Positions 31,249 to 42,158 of a DNA stretch of 64,000 nucleotides are shown piece by piece. This DNA comes from Serratia symbiotica. GTDB taxonomy: Bacteria > Pseudomonadota > Gammaproteobacteria > Enterobacterales > Enterobacteriaceae. A program made the position numbers and the translations under genes. Below the pieces are notes generated by a model, which searched no databases, was not told the origin of the DNA, and worked only from the letters and a program-made list of their open reading frames with translations. Location of the stretch: assembly GCA_024160085.1 (NCBI GenBank), contig JAMDYG010000002.1:124001-188000 (forward strand), in the 5' to 3' direction. Every line of letters starts with the position of its first letter. Positions within the stretch are counted from its first letter, which is position 1.

Positions 31249-31934
31249 TGAGGCAGTTCAGGTGGCAGGGTAATGTCACCACTTCACCGACTGACAAGGT
31301 TCCCATCGGTAGCACGCTGATGGGCACCTACTATTTTGATAGCCAGGGCGCAGGTAGCGATGCCTCCCTGTTCCAATATTATTTATAAGGTAAGCAACAT
31401 CTAGTGGATTGCCCCCTCAGGCCGCTGAAGCCAAAAATCTACACTGGGCATCTGACGCCAGTTATAGAGGTTATGGGATTCGTCTGGGCGTCACACCAAA
31501 AGGCAATGTAAGCAATGGAAAAGAATCCCTGGTTTCGATGGTGTATACAATGAATCTCAGACAGTGTGGCGGATTAGAAGAAAATACCCTAGCAGTAAAG
31601 TAAAGACAGAGCTGATACCACAAGGGACACTATCTGGTTATGGAAAAGTTGTAGTTAGTCAAGAAGTCACCAGTGAGCTTTAATCAACTTACTTGATATT
31701 GACTCACTCATAGCGTGTTATCGCAGAAACGGCACATTTAACCGGAGAGCAGCAGAACGCGCTGCCACGTTAAAAATGACGACAGCGCCATCTGGTTATC
31801 GCGGTGGCACCCCAGTCTAGAAGTATGAACAATAGGCGGCGCGAGGCCACCTATTTTTAAAATGGGCCTTAGCCGCTGATATTCAAATTTTTGGCTATAC
31901 TTACAGTACATATCGAAAGCGACGGGAAAGAACT
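31249..31934. other. Unidentified gene remnants
   Basis: mdtD-baeS-baeR would be expected between mdtC and yegP, but nothing like them is visible. Fragments on the plus strand read VPIGSTLMGTYYFDSQGAG (about 31300), YRGYGIRLGVTPKGN (about 31460) and LIPQGTLSGYGKVVVSQEV (about 31620). They resemble a secreted or surface (perhaps fimbrial minor subunit) protein only loosely; I cannot assign them. They are interrupted by stops and frameshifts. Confidence 0.35.
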
Positions 31935-32157
31935 ATAGCAATCGGTCATTATGAGCTGAAAAAAGCTAAGAACGGACAGTATTACTTCAACCTAAAAGCC
32001 AGTAATGGCGAAATCATTCTAACTAGCGAGATGTATGTCAGCAAAGCTTCAGCGAAAAATGGCATCGCCTCAGTGCAAATTCACTCACCTCATGAAGCAG
32101 CGCTATTTGAGCTGAAGCACAGTACCAGAGTAAGAAACCCTATTTTGTGCTAAAAGC
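31935..32157 (+). pseudogene. yegP: YegP-like DUF1508 protein, start lost and truncated by an IS
   Basis: YegP-type proteins carry tandem DUF1508 repeats of unclear function. The first repeat is clear: GHYELKKAKNGQYYFNLKAS, then NGEIILTSEMYVSKASAKNG. The expected initiator is ATA (31935-31937). After HEAALFELKHST the frame slips, and KKPYFVLKAA of the second repeat continues in another frame until it runs into the IS903-like end at 32158. In E. coli yegP follows mdtABCD-baeSR, so this marks the far end of that deleted cluster. Confidence 0.82.
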
Positions 32158-33149
32158 GGCTTTGTTGAATAAATCGGATCCTGTGCGAGCGAGCGTCCCT
32201 GTAGCTGGTCGGATTTTCAGGCAATACGAATGTTTCTGGCATACCTGCCTTCTTCATCTTGTTCAGGGCACGCACCATGGCCAAAGCCTCTGCTACCTGA
32301 CAAGTCGTAGTCACGCGGCGTCAGTGAGCCTCTGAACAGCTGCTTTACCCGGTACATGGCCGTTTCCGCTATAGAGTGACAGTTATATTCCGTTGTCCAT
32401 TTCCACCGCGCATTGCTCCTGCTCAGTCGCTGATTCGCTACTGCACGGTTACGGTCTGCGTACTCACCGGGCCAGTAGCCTGCGCCCTTTCGCTGAAGGA
32501 TGAGGGCGCTAATTTTTTACGGCGCATTTCATTGTGACATAACCGGGTGTCATAAGCGCCGTCCGCCGTAACGTTGTTAAGCAACAGGTCCGCACAGATG
32601 ATTTAATTGGTTTTGCTGTCAACGACCAGATGCAGCGGCGTTCTTTTCCGTGTTTTTGACTTTCCATTTGCCTTTACCCAAGACTTTCAGCACGGTGGAA
32701 TAAATCACCAGGTGCGTGATTTCACCCCGGGTGGGAGTTTTGACACTGATATTGACTGACTTTGCCCGCTTGCTGACACAGCTGTAATCCGGACAGCGCA
32801 GCGGAACGCGCCCATCAGGGTAAAATAGAATCAATGAAGCCCTGTGCAGCCCGTAGGGTCAGCCGTAATACTCGTTTAATCACCAAAACGGTAGTGATGG
32901 CAAGGTCAGAATAGCGCTGGGGTATTCCTCGCGCTGAAGGTGGGGCTGTCTCATACCGCGTCTTACCACGTCTTAATCGCTTCGTCGTCCAGCTAGAAAG
33001 TCATGGGGCCGTGGTTGATAAGCACTTTGTTATAGGTGTGCCAGTGAGTGATTCTGAACTTCTGCTTAGCCACGGAACTGCCTGCGTTGTCAGAGAATGT
33101 GTGATCTGCTCCTTCAACTCAGCAAAGGTTCGATTTGTTCAACAAAGAC
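32158..33149 (-). mobile_element. IS5-family (IS903-group) insertion sequence, inactive
   Basis: The left end GGCTTTGTTGAATAAATC (32158-32175) is the IS903-type terminal repeat. The right end GATTTGTTCAACAAAGAC (33132-33149) is its imperfect inverse. The 992-bp length is slightly below the ~1.05 kb of IS903. The transposase on the minus strand is broken. Flanking bases are not a direct 9-bp duplication; instead CTAAAAG precedes the left end and CTTTTAG follows the right end, an inverted rather than direct relationship. It disrupts yegP on one side and borders the restriction-modification island on the other. Confidence 0.88.
32230..33073 (-). pseudogene. IS903-group transposase, decayed
   Basis: The minus strand reads VAKQKFRITHWHTYNKVLIN from GTG 33073, then FWLDDEAI-like (with slips). 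VPLRCPDYSCVSKRAKSVNI and TPTRGEITHLVIYSTVLKVL follow. The first catalytic Asp of the DDE triad lies in LVIDSTGLK in active relatives; here it reads LVIYSTVLK, so the Asp is replaced by Tyr. Further frameshifts follow toward ALNKMKKAGMPE at the 3' side. Inactive. Confidence 0.85.
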
Positions 33150-33252
33150 CTTTTAGGTTCACGTGTGACTTGCGTAATGTTGTTGAGTAATTCAGTTATA
33201 AATAAATGGGGTCATGGCATGGTGCTCTGACCTTTATATATATAGGTGAATT

Positions 33253-33495
33253 ATGAAACCATACATTACGCATAACAATACCCTTGTGACAGATTCAACG
33301 CTGGATTATTTCAAGAAGATTATTTTTAGTATTTCTTATAATGGTATGCATAGTTTACGGCGTACCTTTTATCGTAAAATAGCAGTATTTCTTCATCATG
33401 TTATATGTGTTGCTACCTGTAGTCGTAAGAACAGGAAGAATGCAAAGATTAAGGCTAATAAAAAAATAGTCTTATTCTATGCCAGTACCATTTGA
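33253..33495 (+). CDS. Hypothetical 80-aa ORF in the island
   Basis: ATG 33253 is preceded by AGGTGA. The product is basic (segment CSRKNRKNAKIKANKK) with a short hydrophobic stretch (IAVFLHHVICVATC). I recognise no family. It is AT-rich like the following ORFs and lies between the IS903-like element and the restriction-modification genes. It may be spurious. Confidence 0.25.
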   Translation: MKPYITHNNTLVTDSTLDYFKKIIFSISYNGMHSLRRTFYRKIAVFLHHVICVATCSRKNRKNAKIKANKKIVLFYASTI

Positions 33496-33556
33496 GCTGG
33501 GTAGGAAGAAACTTCCCGGCGTATTTAAGAAAAGTGGGCCGAACTGTTAGCGTGCA

Positions 33557-34060
33557 ATGGAGGCATTCGAAAAGGCTAGGATCATCAAACTAACCGGGTA
33601 TTCCAATGCTCAAAGCTTTTGCCGGGAATATGCTATTTCTCAACGTTTTTTGTGTAAGTTGTTTGGCAATGATAGAGAGGCATGCCTTAGCAGTAAAGAT
33701 CGCTACCACTATCTGACTGACATTTTCACCGATCGTAAAAGTTACTCATTTGATGATCTGATAGGAATTGCGATCGACCGTGGGCAGCATGCTAAAAATA
33801 AGCAGTCTAAACGTAATATCCCTAATTCAGTCTTCAGGGAACTGGTGGTGAGTGTATGGAGCAACCTTGAGCCGCTTGAAATTAATCCGTATGCACTGCT
33901 GGATTACTATAATGAGAATCCTACGAAGAAGAACAAAATATTCATTTTCAACTTACAGTCGCGACTGGCTGAAACAGGCGTGGATCGATTGAGAAAAAAT
34001 ATTAGCACTTATGTTTATGTGAGCGAATCCAGTAATCCACGACACGTCATCCGTATGTAG
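33557..34060 (+). CDS. Hypothetical 167-aa protein upstream of hsdM
   Basis: An uninterrupted frame from ATG 33557 to TAG 34060 in a region where every other long gene is broken. The product is hydrophilic and basic, starting MEAFEKARIIKLTGYSNAQS. A possible helix-turn-helix-like stretch (YAISQRFLCKLFGND) lies at about residues 25-39, with a C-terminal half rich in Asn and Lys. No signal peptide or membrane helix. I do not recognise it. Its position directly before hsdM, in the same orientation, suggests an island gene such as a regulator or small defence-associated protein, but this is only context. Confidence 0.5.
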   Translation: MEAFEKARIIKLTGYSNAQSFCREYAISQRFLCKLFGNDREACLSSKDRYHYLTDIFTDRKSYSFDDLIGIAIDRGQHAKNKQSKRNIPNSVFRELVVSVWSNLEPLEINPYALLDYYNENPTKKNKIFIFNLQSRLAETGVDRLRKNISTYVYVSESSNPRHVIRM

Positions 34061-34083
34061 CCATACAAGAGAAAATACCTCAC

Positions 34084-35924
34084 AGTTTTTACTTCTGCTT
34101 GTCCTCTCCGCTTTAACGTGGACAATGGGGCAAAATTCTTCGTCGTCTTGAGTGTGTGCTCGCGCCTACCAAACAGGCAGTACTCGATAAGTTGCCCGTG
34201 GTTGAAAAGCTTGATGAGAACGCTGCTAATGCAATCCTTCGCCATGCTTCCGGGCAATACTTTTACAATACTTCGCAATTGGATCTAAGTAAGTTGGTGG
34301 AAACACAGCCACGTCTTAATCTTGAGCGTTACATTCGCTCATTCAGCCATGACGCGCGTTAGATCTTCGAACACTTTAAATTCTATGAGCTTATACAGCA
34401 GCTTGATGATGCCAATTTACTCTACAAAGTAGCCAAAAAATTTGCCGAGGCTAATTTAAGCCCTTTTTCTGTCAGCAACCACGATTTGAGACTGATATTT
34501 GAGGATTTGATCCGCCGGTTTGCAGAAAGTTCTAACGAAACAGCGGGAGAGCACTTTACACCACAGGATATCGTGCGACTGACGACCTCTCTGGTGTTTG
34601 CAGACGACGATGTAGCGTTGACTAAGCCGGGACTGATCCGCCGTATCTACGATCCTACTGCCGGGACGGGCGGTTTTCTTTCCAGCGGTATGGAATACCT
34701 GCATGGAATAAACCCCAGTGCCATCCTTAGGGCTTATGGTTAGGAGTTAAACCCAGAGTCTTACGCTATCTGTAAAGCGGATATGCTGATCAAGGGACAA
34801 GATATCAGCAATATCAAGATGGGTAATACCTTGTCTGATGATCAGCTCTGGAATGAGTGTTTTGATTGTTGCCTGTCAAACCCACCTTTTGGCATTGACT
34901 GGAAAAAGATTGATACCGTTATCCTCAACGAGCATAAAAAAGGCTACGACGGTCGTTTTGGACCCGGTTGGTTTACCGAGAGTATCTGATGGTTCTTTAC
35001 TGTTCCTGCTACACCTGATTAGTAAGATGAAAGATAACAGCCGTATCGGTATCATTCTTAACGGTTCGCCACTCTTTACCGGTGGTGCGGGCAGTGGTAA
35101 AAGTGAGATCCGCCTCTTTGTGCTGGCAAAGGATCTGCTGGATGCTATTGTCGCATTGCCGACCGATATATTTTACAACACCGGAATTGCGACTTATATC
35201 TGGGTACTCAGTAATCATAAGCTGAAGGAGTGTAAGGGCAAAGTGCTGTTGATTAATGCTACAGAGAAATTTGCTCCGATGCGGAAATCTCTTGGTAGTA
35301 AGCGTAAAGAGTTAACGGAAGCGCAGATTGACAAGATTGTGATCAGTATACACGCTATCAACCTTCGGCTAATGTTAAGCTGTTTAAGACCTCTGACTTT
35401 AGCTATCGCCGTATTATCCTTGCGATCCTGCTCGTCGTTAAGCATTGCTAGTAGATAAAGATTAGTACAAACATGGTGATCTAGAGTTATTAGACGCTAT
35501 TAATACAATAAATGATAAATATTTAATCCGGGAAAAGTTCAAGAAGGCATTGCCAAAAGTATCTGCTGCCCAGTTTAAGTTTTTGATAAAAAACTTAAGT
35601 GAAACAGATGAGAGTGCAGAAGTTTGTAAAATAAAGGGTAAGCCAGAACCTGATACCAGTTTGCATAATTATGAAAATGTACCGCTGAATGACTCAGTTG
35701 AGACGTACTTTGCCCGTGAGGTATTGCCCCATATACCTGATGCGTGGATCAATATCGAAAAAACCGATCCTTATGATGGGCAGATCGGTTTAGTGGGTTA
35801 TGAAATCCCTTTCAACCGCTATTTTTATCAGTATCAGCCGCCGCGTTCGCTGGAGGAGATCGATCACGATTTAGATAAGGTGAGAAGAGAGATTATATCT
35901 TTGCTGGCGGAGGTTCATTCGTGA
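34084..35924 (+). pseudogene. hsdM: HsdM type I N6-adenine DNA methyltransferase, decayed
   Basis: HsdM methylates adenine and, with HsdS, forms the modification enzyme. Recognisable parts: GQWGKILRRLECVLAPTKQA (N-terminal, after a stop), [20 protein letters not shown], the SAM motif DPTAGTGGF (about 34651), the catalytic SNPPFGIDW (about 34877), and the C-terminus ([34 protein letters not shown]). The frame is cut by TAG at 34361 and TAG at 34741 (equivalent to the Gln of YGQELNPES). It shifts near 34970 and again after 35345. The TGA at 35922-35924 overlaps the hsdS start. The 5' boundary is approximate. Confidence 0.9.
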
Positions 35925-37303
35925 GACATAAAGCGCATTATAAATATAAACCCACTAGGATTTAGTGGCCGAGTAAAATTACCTCGCTCTGGAATATGAC
36001 GAAACTCCGATATGTTTTTTCTTTCGCTAAGGGATTAATTATTAATAAAGAACACCTCCAGGATGTAGGTTCACAATGTGTGAACTATGGAGAAGTACAT
36101 TCAAAGTATGGTTTCGAGATTGATCCTAAAGTACATGCATTGAAATACGTTAATGAAAAATATTTAAAGAGTAATTATTAGTCATTGCTATCAAAATGTG
36201 ATCTTGTTTTTTCTGACACGTCAGAGGATTTAAATGGGGCGAGTAATTTTACGTAACTGATAACGGATGATATTATTTTCGCTAGTTATTATACAATAAT
36301 TTATCGACCTTTGTAAGGTGGGCATAATCGCTTTTATGCATATTTATTAGATAGCGAAGAAGTTCGTTTGCAAATAAAGAAAATAGTCAAAGGTGTAAAG
36401 GTATTCAGTATCACTCAAGATATTTTGCTAAATACCTATATTTGTCTTCCATCTGAAGTAGAGCAATTTAGAATATCATGATTTCTTGATTATGAAACCG
36501 CAAAAATTGATCAATTAATCTGTAGGCAGAAGCTACTCATCAAACTGTTGAAGGAAAAACGACAGGAGGTGATTTCTGATGTCGTAACAAAAGGATTAAA
36601 TCCCGATTTTAAGCTCAAAATTTCAGGAAATTAGTGGTTAGGTGAAGTGTCTGAGCACTAGGGGTTATCCCGGATAGGTTGGCTTTGTAAAGTTGGTAAT
36701 GGCAGTACATCTAATAGAGATAATCAATCCTACTATCTTTCAGGTGATTACACATGGCTTAATAGCTCTAAAGTCAACGACGATATTATTACTAGTGCAG
36801 AGCAATTTGTCACTTCAAAAGCATTGTTGGAGTGCAGTTTACCTTTAGTGAAAAAAGGTAGTGTCATCATTGCAATTACAGGTGAATGGAAAACTAGAGG
36901 CACCTCCGCGTTATTATTATTGATGATGGATGCCACTATTAATCAGCACATTGCTTATATAACTCCTTTATCAAATAATAATATATTAAAAGAATATCTT
37001 TATTTATGGTTTAAAAGTAAATATGAGCAGATTCGTTTTGAATCATCTGACGTGGGTAGTACTAAGGCTGCAATAACTTGTTCTGACGTGAAGAAATATA
37101 TTATTCTGTTACTTCTATTAAATGAGCAAAAAGCTATTGTTACCGATGTTGAAGATAAAAACGCTGTTTCAATACCCTTGTGACGCATTGTGAACAGCAA
37201 ATATCTTTGCTAAAAGAGCGTGTATGCCGCCATAATTTCCGCCGCCGTAACCGGTAAGATCGACGTACATAACTGGCAACCAGATGCTAAGGATGCAGCA
37301 TGA
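35921..37303 (+). pseudogene. hsdS: HsdS type I specificity subunit, decayed
   Basis: HsdS chooses the DNA target through two recognition domains. The GTG 35921 start overlaps the hsdM stop. VKKLRYVFSF-like text begins the first domain. The central conserved region reads [20 protein letters not shown] followed by [19 protein letters not shown]. The second domain begins near 36680 (WLCKVGNGSTSNRDNQS) and runs to LLLLNEQKAIVTDV and ISAAVTGKIDVHNWQP at the end. At least eight in-frame stops occur (for example about 35963, 36181, 36256, 36315). The TGA at 37301-37303 overlaps the next start (ATGA), showing the ancestral operon was tightly coupled. Confidence 0.88.
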
Positions 37304-38222
37304 GTGATATCTAGCTCTTTCGTTATGATGAAAAGGGGGGTTCCCAAACTATCTAGGAAATCAGCAGCCATTGAAAAAGATCTGCAAAAGCTGATCAAGT
37401 CTCATATGGAGGCTTTCCTTGAGGGTTCGTTTTTTGGCAACTGAATACAGCACCGGCAAGGCTCACAAGGGGCGTATTGACTCATTGGGGCTGGATGAAA
37501 ACAACACGCCAGTGATTATTGAATATAAACGTCAGAGTAACGAGAACGTCGTCAATTAGGGGTTATTCTATCTGGACTGGCTATTAGATCATCAGGCCGA
37601 GTTTCATTGGCTAGTGATGAATAAGTTTGGTAAACAGGTTGCTGACAATATCGACTGGTATAATGCCCGTGTGATTTGCATTGCGGCATGTTTTACCAAA
37701 TATGACGAGCATACTGTTGCGTAGATTAACCACAATATCAATCTTATCCGTTATAAGCTATTTAACCCTGATCTCCTGATGTTTAAGCTGGTGAATGCTG
37801 CTACCGAGACTCACAAGCCTCAGCCTGTTGCAATAGAGCATCAGGTGCCGAAACAGAAGAAAAATGCTCAACGCTATCGTCTGGATAAGTCTTTCCCTGA
37901 ACTGGTTGCGCTTTATCAGAATATCTGTGATTTTGCCGATAGCTTGGGTGATGAGGTTCAGCGCAAAGAGTTACTGCTTTATACTGCGTTTCAGAAGATA
38001 AAGAATTTTCTAAGCGTCGTGATATGGCCCTATGGCCAAAGAACCCCACACGTCAAGCTTTACCTGAAACTAAAACCGGAGCAGGTGATCATATCTGATA
38101 TTGTCAGAGATATTACTAATTTGGGACACTGGGGAACCGGTGATATCGGGGTAGTTGTCCATAATCAGGCCGATTTAGCAAAAGCTAAATTACTGATTGA
38201 GCAACTATCATCCAGTGGCTAG
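37300..38222 (+). pseudogene. DUF5655/PD-(D/E)XK-like protein within the type I RM operon, decayed
   Basis: A roughly 305-codon gene between hsdS and hsdR. The N-terminal half has a nuclease-like core (KGRIDSLGLDENNTPVIIEY with a trailing K, i.e. a D...E-x-K pattern) of the type seen in DUF91/NucS-like proteins. The C-terminal half (YRLDKSFPELVALYQNICDF, FLSVVIWPYGQRTPHVKLYL, WGTGDIGVVVHNQADLAKAK) is DUF5655, a domain often found with type I RM operons. It is broken by TAG near 37312, 37557 and 37723 and by frameshifts, one probably in the GGGGGG run near 37334. Role unknown; an accessory or anti-phage function is a guess from context. Confidence 0.78.
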
Positions 38223-41200
38223 TTATTTGGACGCTCATCCGGCTACGATCGTGAAAGGGCGATTTATCCAGAAGATGCTCTTGCTTATATGTAGGAAACT
38301 CAGCCGGAAGCCTGGGACAAGTTTTGCGTAATTTATCCCAAAGATACTTATGTGCATTTTCTCAACGCGGTTGATCGACATCTTTCGGCTAAAGGAACTT
38401 TGTGGATGCTGAGACATACCTTGGCAGATCGCGGTGCTCATTTTCAGCTTTGCACCTTTAAGCCCGATTACGACCTTAATCCAGACTTACTGGTTCGCTA
38501 TTCCGCTAACCGCTTACGGGTAGCACCTGAACTGATTTATTCGCCCAATGGTTATGATGGCCACATTGATTTGACATTGCTCTTGAATGGCTTGCCTATC
38601 GCCAAGCTTGAACTGAAATCAGCGTTTAAACAATCGCTTAATGCGGCAAAACTACAATACATCAATGACCGCCAGCCAAAAACCGAAAATAAATCAGAAC
38701 CACTGTTGATCTTCAAACGCGGTGCGCTAGTCTATTTTGCGGTTAATCAGTATGAGGTAGCGATGACCACCAAACTGGATGGAAAGAAAACCTTTTTCCT
38801 GACTTTTAACCGGGGAGCCGCGGCTGGCAGGGTGGGTAACGATCAACCATTATAGGGGTATGCGACAGCCTATTTATGGCAGGAAATCCTGCAACCGGAT
38901 AACTGGCTGCGTATTCTAGGGCGCTACTTACATCTGGAGCAAAAGCGCGTTGATAATGCGCTTGGTCATCAGAAAATCAAGGAAATTCTGATTTTCCCGC
39001 GTTACCACCAATGGGTCGCTGTTCAGTCATTACTGAATGCCGTTCGGCTGGAGGGAACAGGGCAAAAATACCTTATTCAGCATAGCGCTAGTTCCGGTAA
39101 ATCTAACTCAATAGCTTGGTTATCCCATCAGTTAGCATCATTATACCGCCCGGATGGCAACAAGTTTTTTAATTCGGTAATCATTATTACAGACCGCACT
39201 GTGTTGGATGTTTAATTGCAAGACACGATTTACCAGTTTGAACATCAGGATGGTGTGGTTTGTAAAATCAGCCATGAGTCTGGTAGTAAGTCTTCGCAAC
39301 TAACCAAGGATTTATCGTCTGGTATGGCAATTATCATCGTGACGATCCAGACTTTCCCGCATGTGCCCTCAAGGCTATTCAGGAAAGTACTGGTCTGAAA
39401 GGACGAAGCTTTGTTGTTATCGCTGATGAAGCGCACTCAAGCCAGACGGGAACGACGGTTCACCAGCTTCGTAAAGTGCTGATAGCGGAAAAATAGATGA
39501 AGAAGAAATGGATGGTCAGGATGTTATCAATGCTACGCTTGGGGTTCGCAGAAGTTCCTCTGATATAAGCTATTTTGCATTTACTGCCACGCCTAAAGCC
39601 AAGACATTAGAGCTGTTTGGTAGACCGCCTCATCCCGAAATGCTTTTGGCGAATGACAACAAACCGAAGCCATTTCATCTGTATTCAATGCGACAGGCGA
39701 TCGAAGAAGAGTTTATTCTGGATGTTCTGAAAAATTACACCAACTATGGGCAGGCGTATCGTCTAGCGCATGATGCCGAAGATAAAGAAGTCGACCGCAA
39801 AAAAGCCAAAACGCAGTTGAGCAAGTGGGTTCGCTTACACCCTCACAATATTGCCTATAAATTACAGGTCATCATTAAACATTTCCGTGAGCATGTTGCT
39901 CATTTACTGAATCACGAAGCGAAAGCGATGGTAGTAACCAGTAGCCGCCTCGAAGCGGTAAAATATAAGCAGGCGTTTGATAACTATGTGTGGGAAAAAG
40001 GCTATAAACGTTTAACAGCAATGGTGGCGTTCTCAGGTGAAGTTATTGATGAGGGCGAAAGCTACACGGAAAACTTGATGAATCATGGCCTGCAAGGTCG
40101 GGATATGCGTAAAGCATTCGATACTTATGATTATCAGGTGATGCTGGTTGCCAATAAATTTCAGACAGACTTTGACTAGCCCAAACTGGTCGCCATGTAA
40201 GTTGATAAAAAACTCAAGGGCGTAGATTATATTCAGACACTATCCCGTCTTAATCGCGCGTATCTGGGGAAAAGCAGCACATTTGTTCTTGATTTTGTTA
40301 ATAACCCACAGGACATCTTAGCTGATTTTAAAGAGTATTATCAGAATGCCGAATTAGTGCAGGTATCCGATCCCAACCTTATTTATGCCATTTTCCATAA
40401 GCTGAATGAACAGCATATATGGCAATGGCATGAAGTGATTAATTTTTCTGATGCCTATTTTGACCCGAAACGTGGTCATGAAGCGCTAACGGGGTATTGT
40501 AAACCTGCGGTAGATTATTTTACTTACTATTACCGTTACCGCTTCACGATGGATGTATTACGGGGGAGCGGTATCGACACTCGAATATCGACACTCGAAG
40601 ATGCAAAGAAAAGCGGCGATGAAACTCGGCGAGTAAACTTGCGAACGTAGTATTAAGCAAGCTCGTGAAGCGAAGTACGTGCTGGATACGTTCAAAAAAG
40701 AGATGAATAGCTTTATCCGCTTTTACGAATTTGCTTCGCAAATTGTCGATCTGGCAGATGAAGAACTAGAACGCTTAAATGTCTTTTCTCGCTACTTATT
40801 GCCGTTGCTAAGAGGGGAACGGCTTGATGATGATCTTGATATCAGTCAGGTACAACTAACACACCATAAGTTGTGGGAAAAGCGTACTCAGTATCTCAAG
40901 TTACAAGAAGGGGGGAGAAGAACTTAAAGAGATCACCAGCGTCGGTGGCCCAATAGCCGAAAGGCTGAAAGATCTATTCTAGCACATTCTGGAACAGCTA
41001 AATGAGTTGTTTGGCGAAGAAACGACCGATGTTGACAAGCTGGTATGGCTTGATGGCGTAGCGGCTAAAGTTTCCGAAAATGATTATGTGATGGATCAAC
41101 TTCGTCATAACGATATCGAGTAAATCATGCTTGGAGATTATCCTCAGGACGTACAGAATGCTGTCATTGAAAGCATGATGGCGTTTGAGAAACATTCAGT

Positions 41201-41282
41201 TGCTTACCTGTCTGATAAGGATGTTGCCCGTTTAGCCAATCGTTTCATACTTGATCTATTACTTAAAGGGCTTAGCCGATAA
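38223..41282 (+). pseudogene. hsdR: HsdR type I restriction endonuclease subunit, decayed
   Basis: HsdR supplies DNA cleavage and ATP-driven translocation. The text begins at GYDRERAIYPEDALAYM, about 20 residues after the usual start, so the 5' end is missing. The nuclease motif is seen in GHIDLTLLLNGLPIAKLELK. Helicase motif I is IQHSASSGKSNSIAWLSHQL, motif II is VVIADEAHSSQTGTT. The rest runs via YFAFTATPKAKTLELFG and EAKAMVVTSSRLEAVKY to the C-terminus LANRFILDLLLKGLSR. At least eight stops (for example 38297, 38852, 39213, 39495, 40177) and several frameshifts occur, and a 20-codon 3' segment is duplicated or shifted near 40577. Completely inactive. Confidence 0.93.
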
Positions 41283-41546
41283 GAGAGTCTTTGACGGGGC
41301 TTGATATGAATTTACATAGAAGTTTTGGTATACTTATTGAACGATGTCTTTCAGCCCAGATTCTGCTTTTCAGTAGTAATTATGAGCAACAACAAAAAAT
41401 TAGGCAAGCTACGCTAAGCCATCTTGTGCTGACATCGTTCGCTTAGTAGTAACATCTACGGCTGTTGAAACAGGGCAGTCCTCCGCGAAGATCGAAGCTT
41501 CCCTCGAAATTACGCGCAAAAAATTTGCCAGTTTACGTCTTGCGGT

Positions 41547-42158
41547 TTAATCCCTTCTTAATGCTTCTCTGACCCAGTGTTTTATCGGCTCATAGTCCAT
41601 TGATACGCCAGTATGATGGATAGCCGATATATACTGGGTTTTATTTTGCTCCCAGCTTTGATAGTCCAGCGGTTTGTATCCACTCTGAACGGCCATCACG
41701 TCGGCTAGCAGTCGAGACGGGTGCCCATTTTTCCCTCTCTGAATGGATGGATAAGTATCAGCCCCACATGGGTGATGGCGATAGCGATGATGAGTTGTTC
41801 TTCGCACATGCCGTTACACGGCGTGTATTGAGCCAGATACTTGGTATCGAATTCGTTCAGCAGTTTTGGCAGCTGCACTGAGAGGGCAAACATAAAGCCG
41901 CCCTTGCTTATATTTACCGCTCTTTCTTGTCCAGCCCACTCGTAGATGTTACCTAACTAGTAGCGGTATCAGCTTTTTAGCATGGCTATGCTGAGTTGTC
42001 CCTGCGGAAACTGTTCTTCAAAAACGTACTGGTAGAGTTGTTCTAACAGGACAAGTTCTGCTTTATCCATTTCATCGGAAGCTGTGATCCCCAGTTTATT
42101 AGCCAAAACCTGCTCGCCAGAGCCCTTTTCTCATACTGTCCTTTACTGCTGGATACAT
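41547..42158 (-). pseudogene. Fic-domain protein, decayed
   Basis: Fic proteins transfer AMP or other nucleotides to target proteins. From ATG 42158: NKLGITASDEMDKAELVLLE in a shifted frame, then LGNIYEWAGQERAVNISKGG. The catalytic loop reads HVGLILIHPFREGK with a frameshift where HPFREGNGR is expected, then LLADVMAVQSGYKPLDYQSW and EPIKHWVREALRRD. Two stops near 41955 and the frameshift in the active-site motif inactivate it. It points toward the end of the RM genes and is convergent with them. Confidence 0.85.

Noticed and set aside
41380-41550. Plus-strand frame ending TSTAVETGQSSAKIEASLEI, possible antitoxin for Fic
   Set aside because: Stops interrupt the upstream part, it is convergent with fic rather than upstream of it, and I know no matching antitoxin family; kept only as a note.
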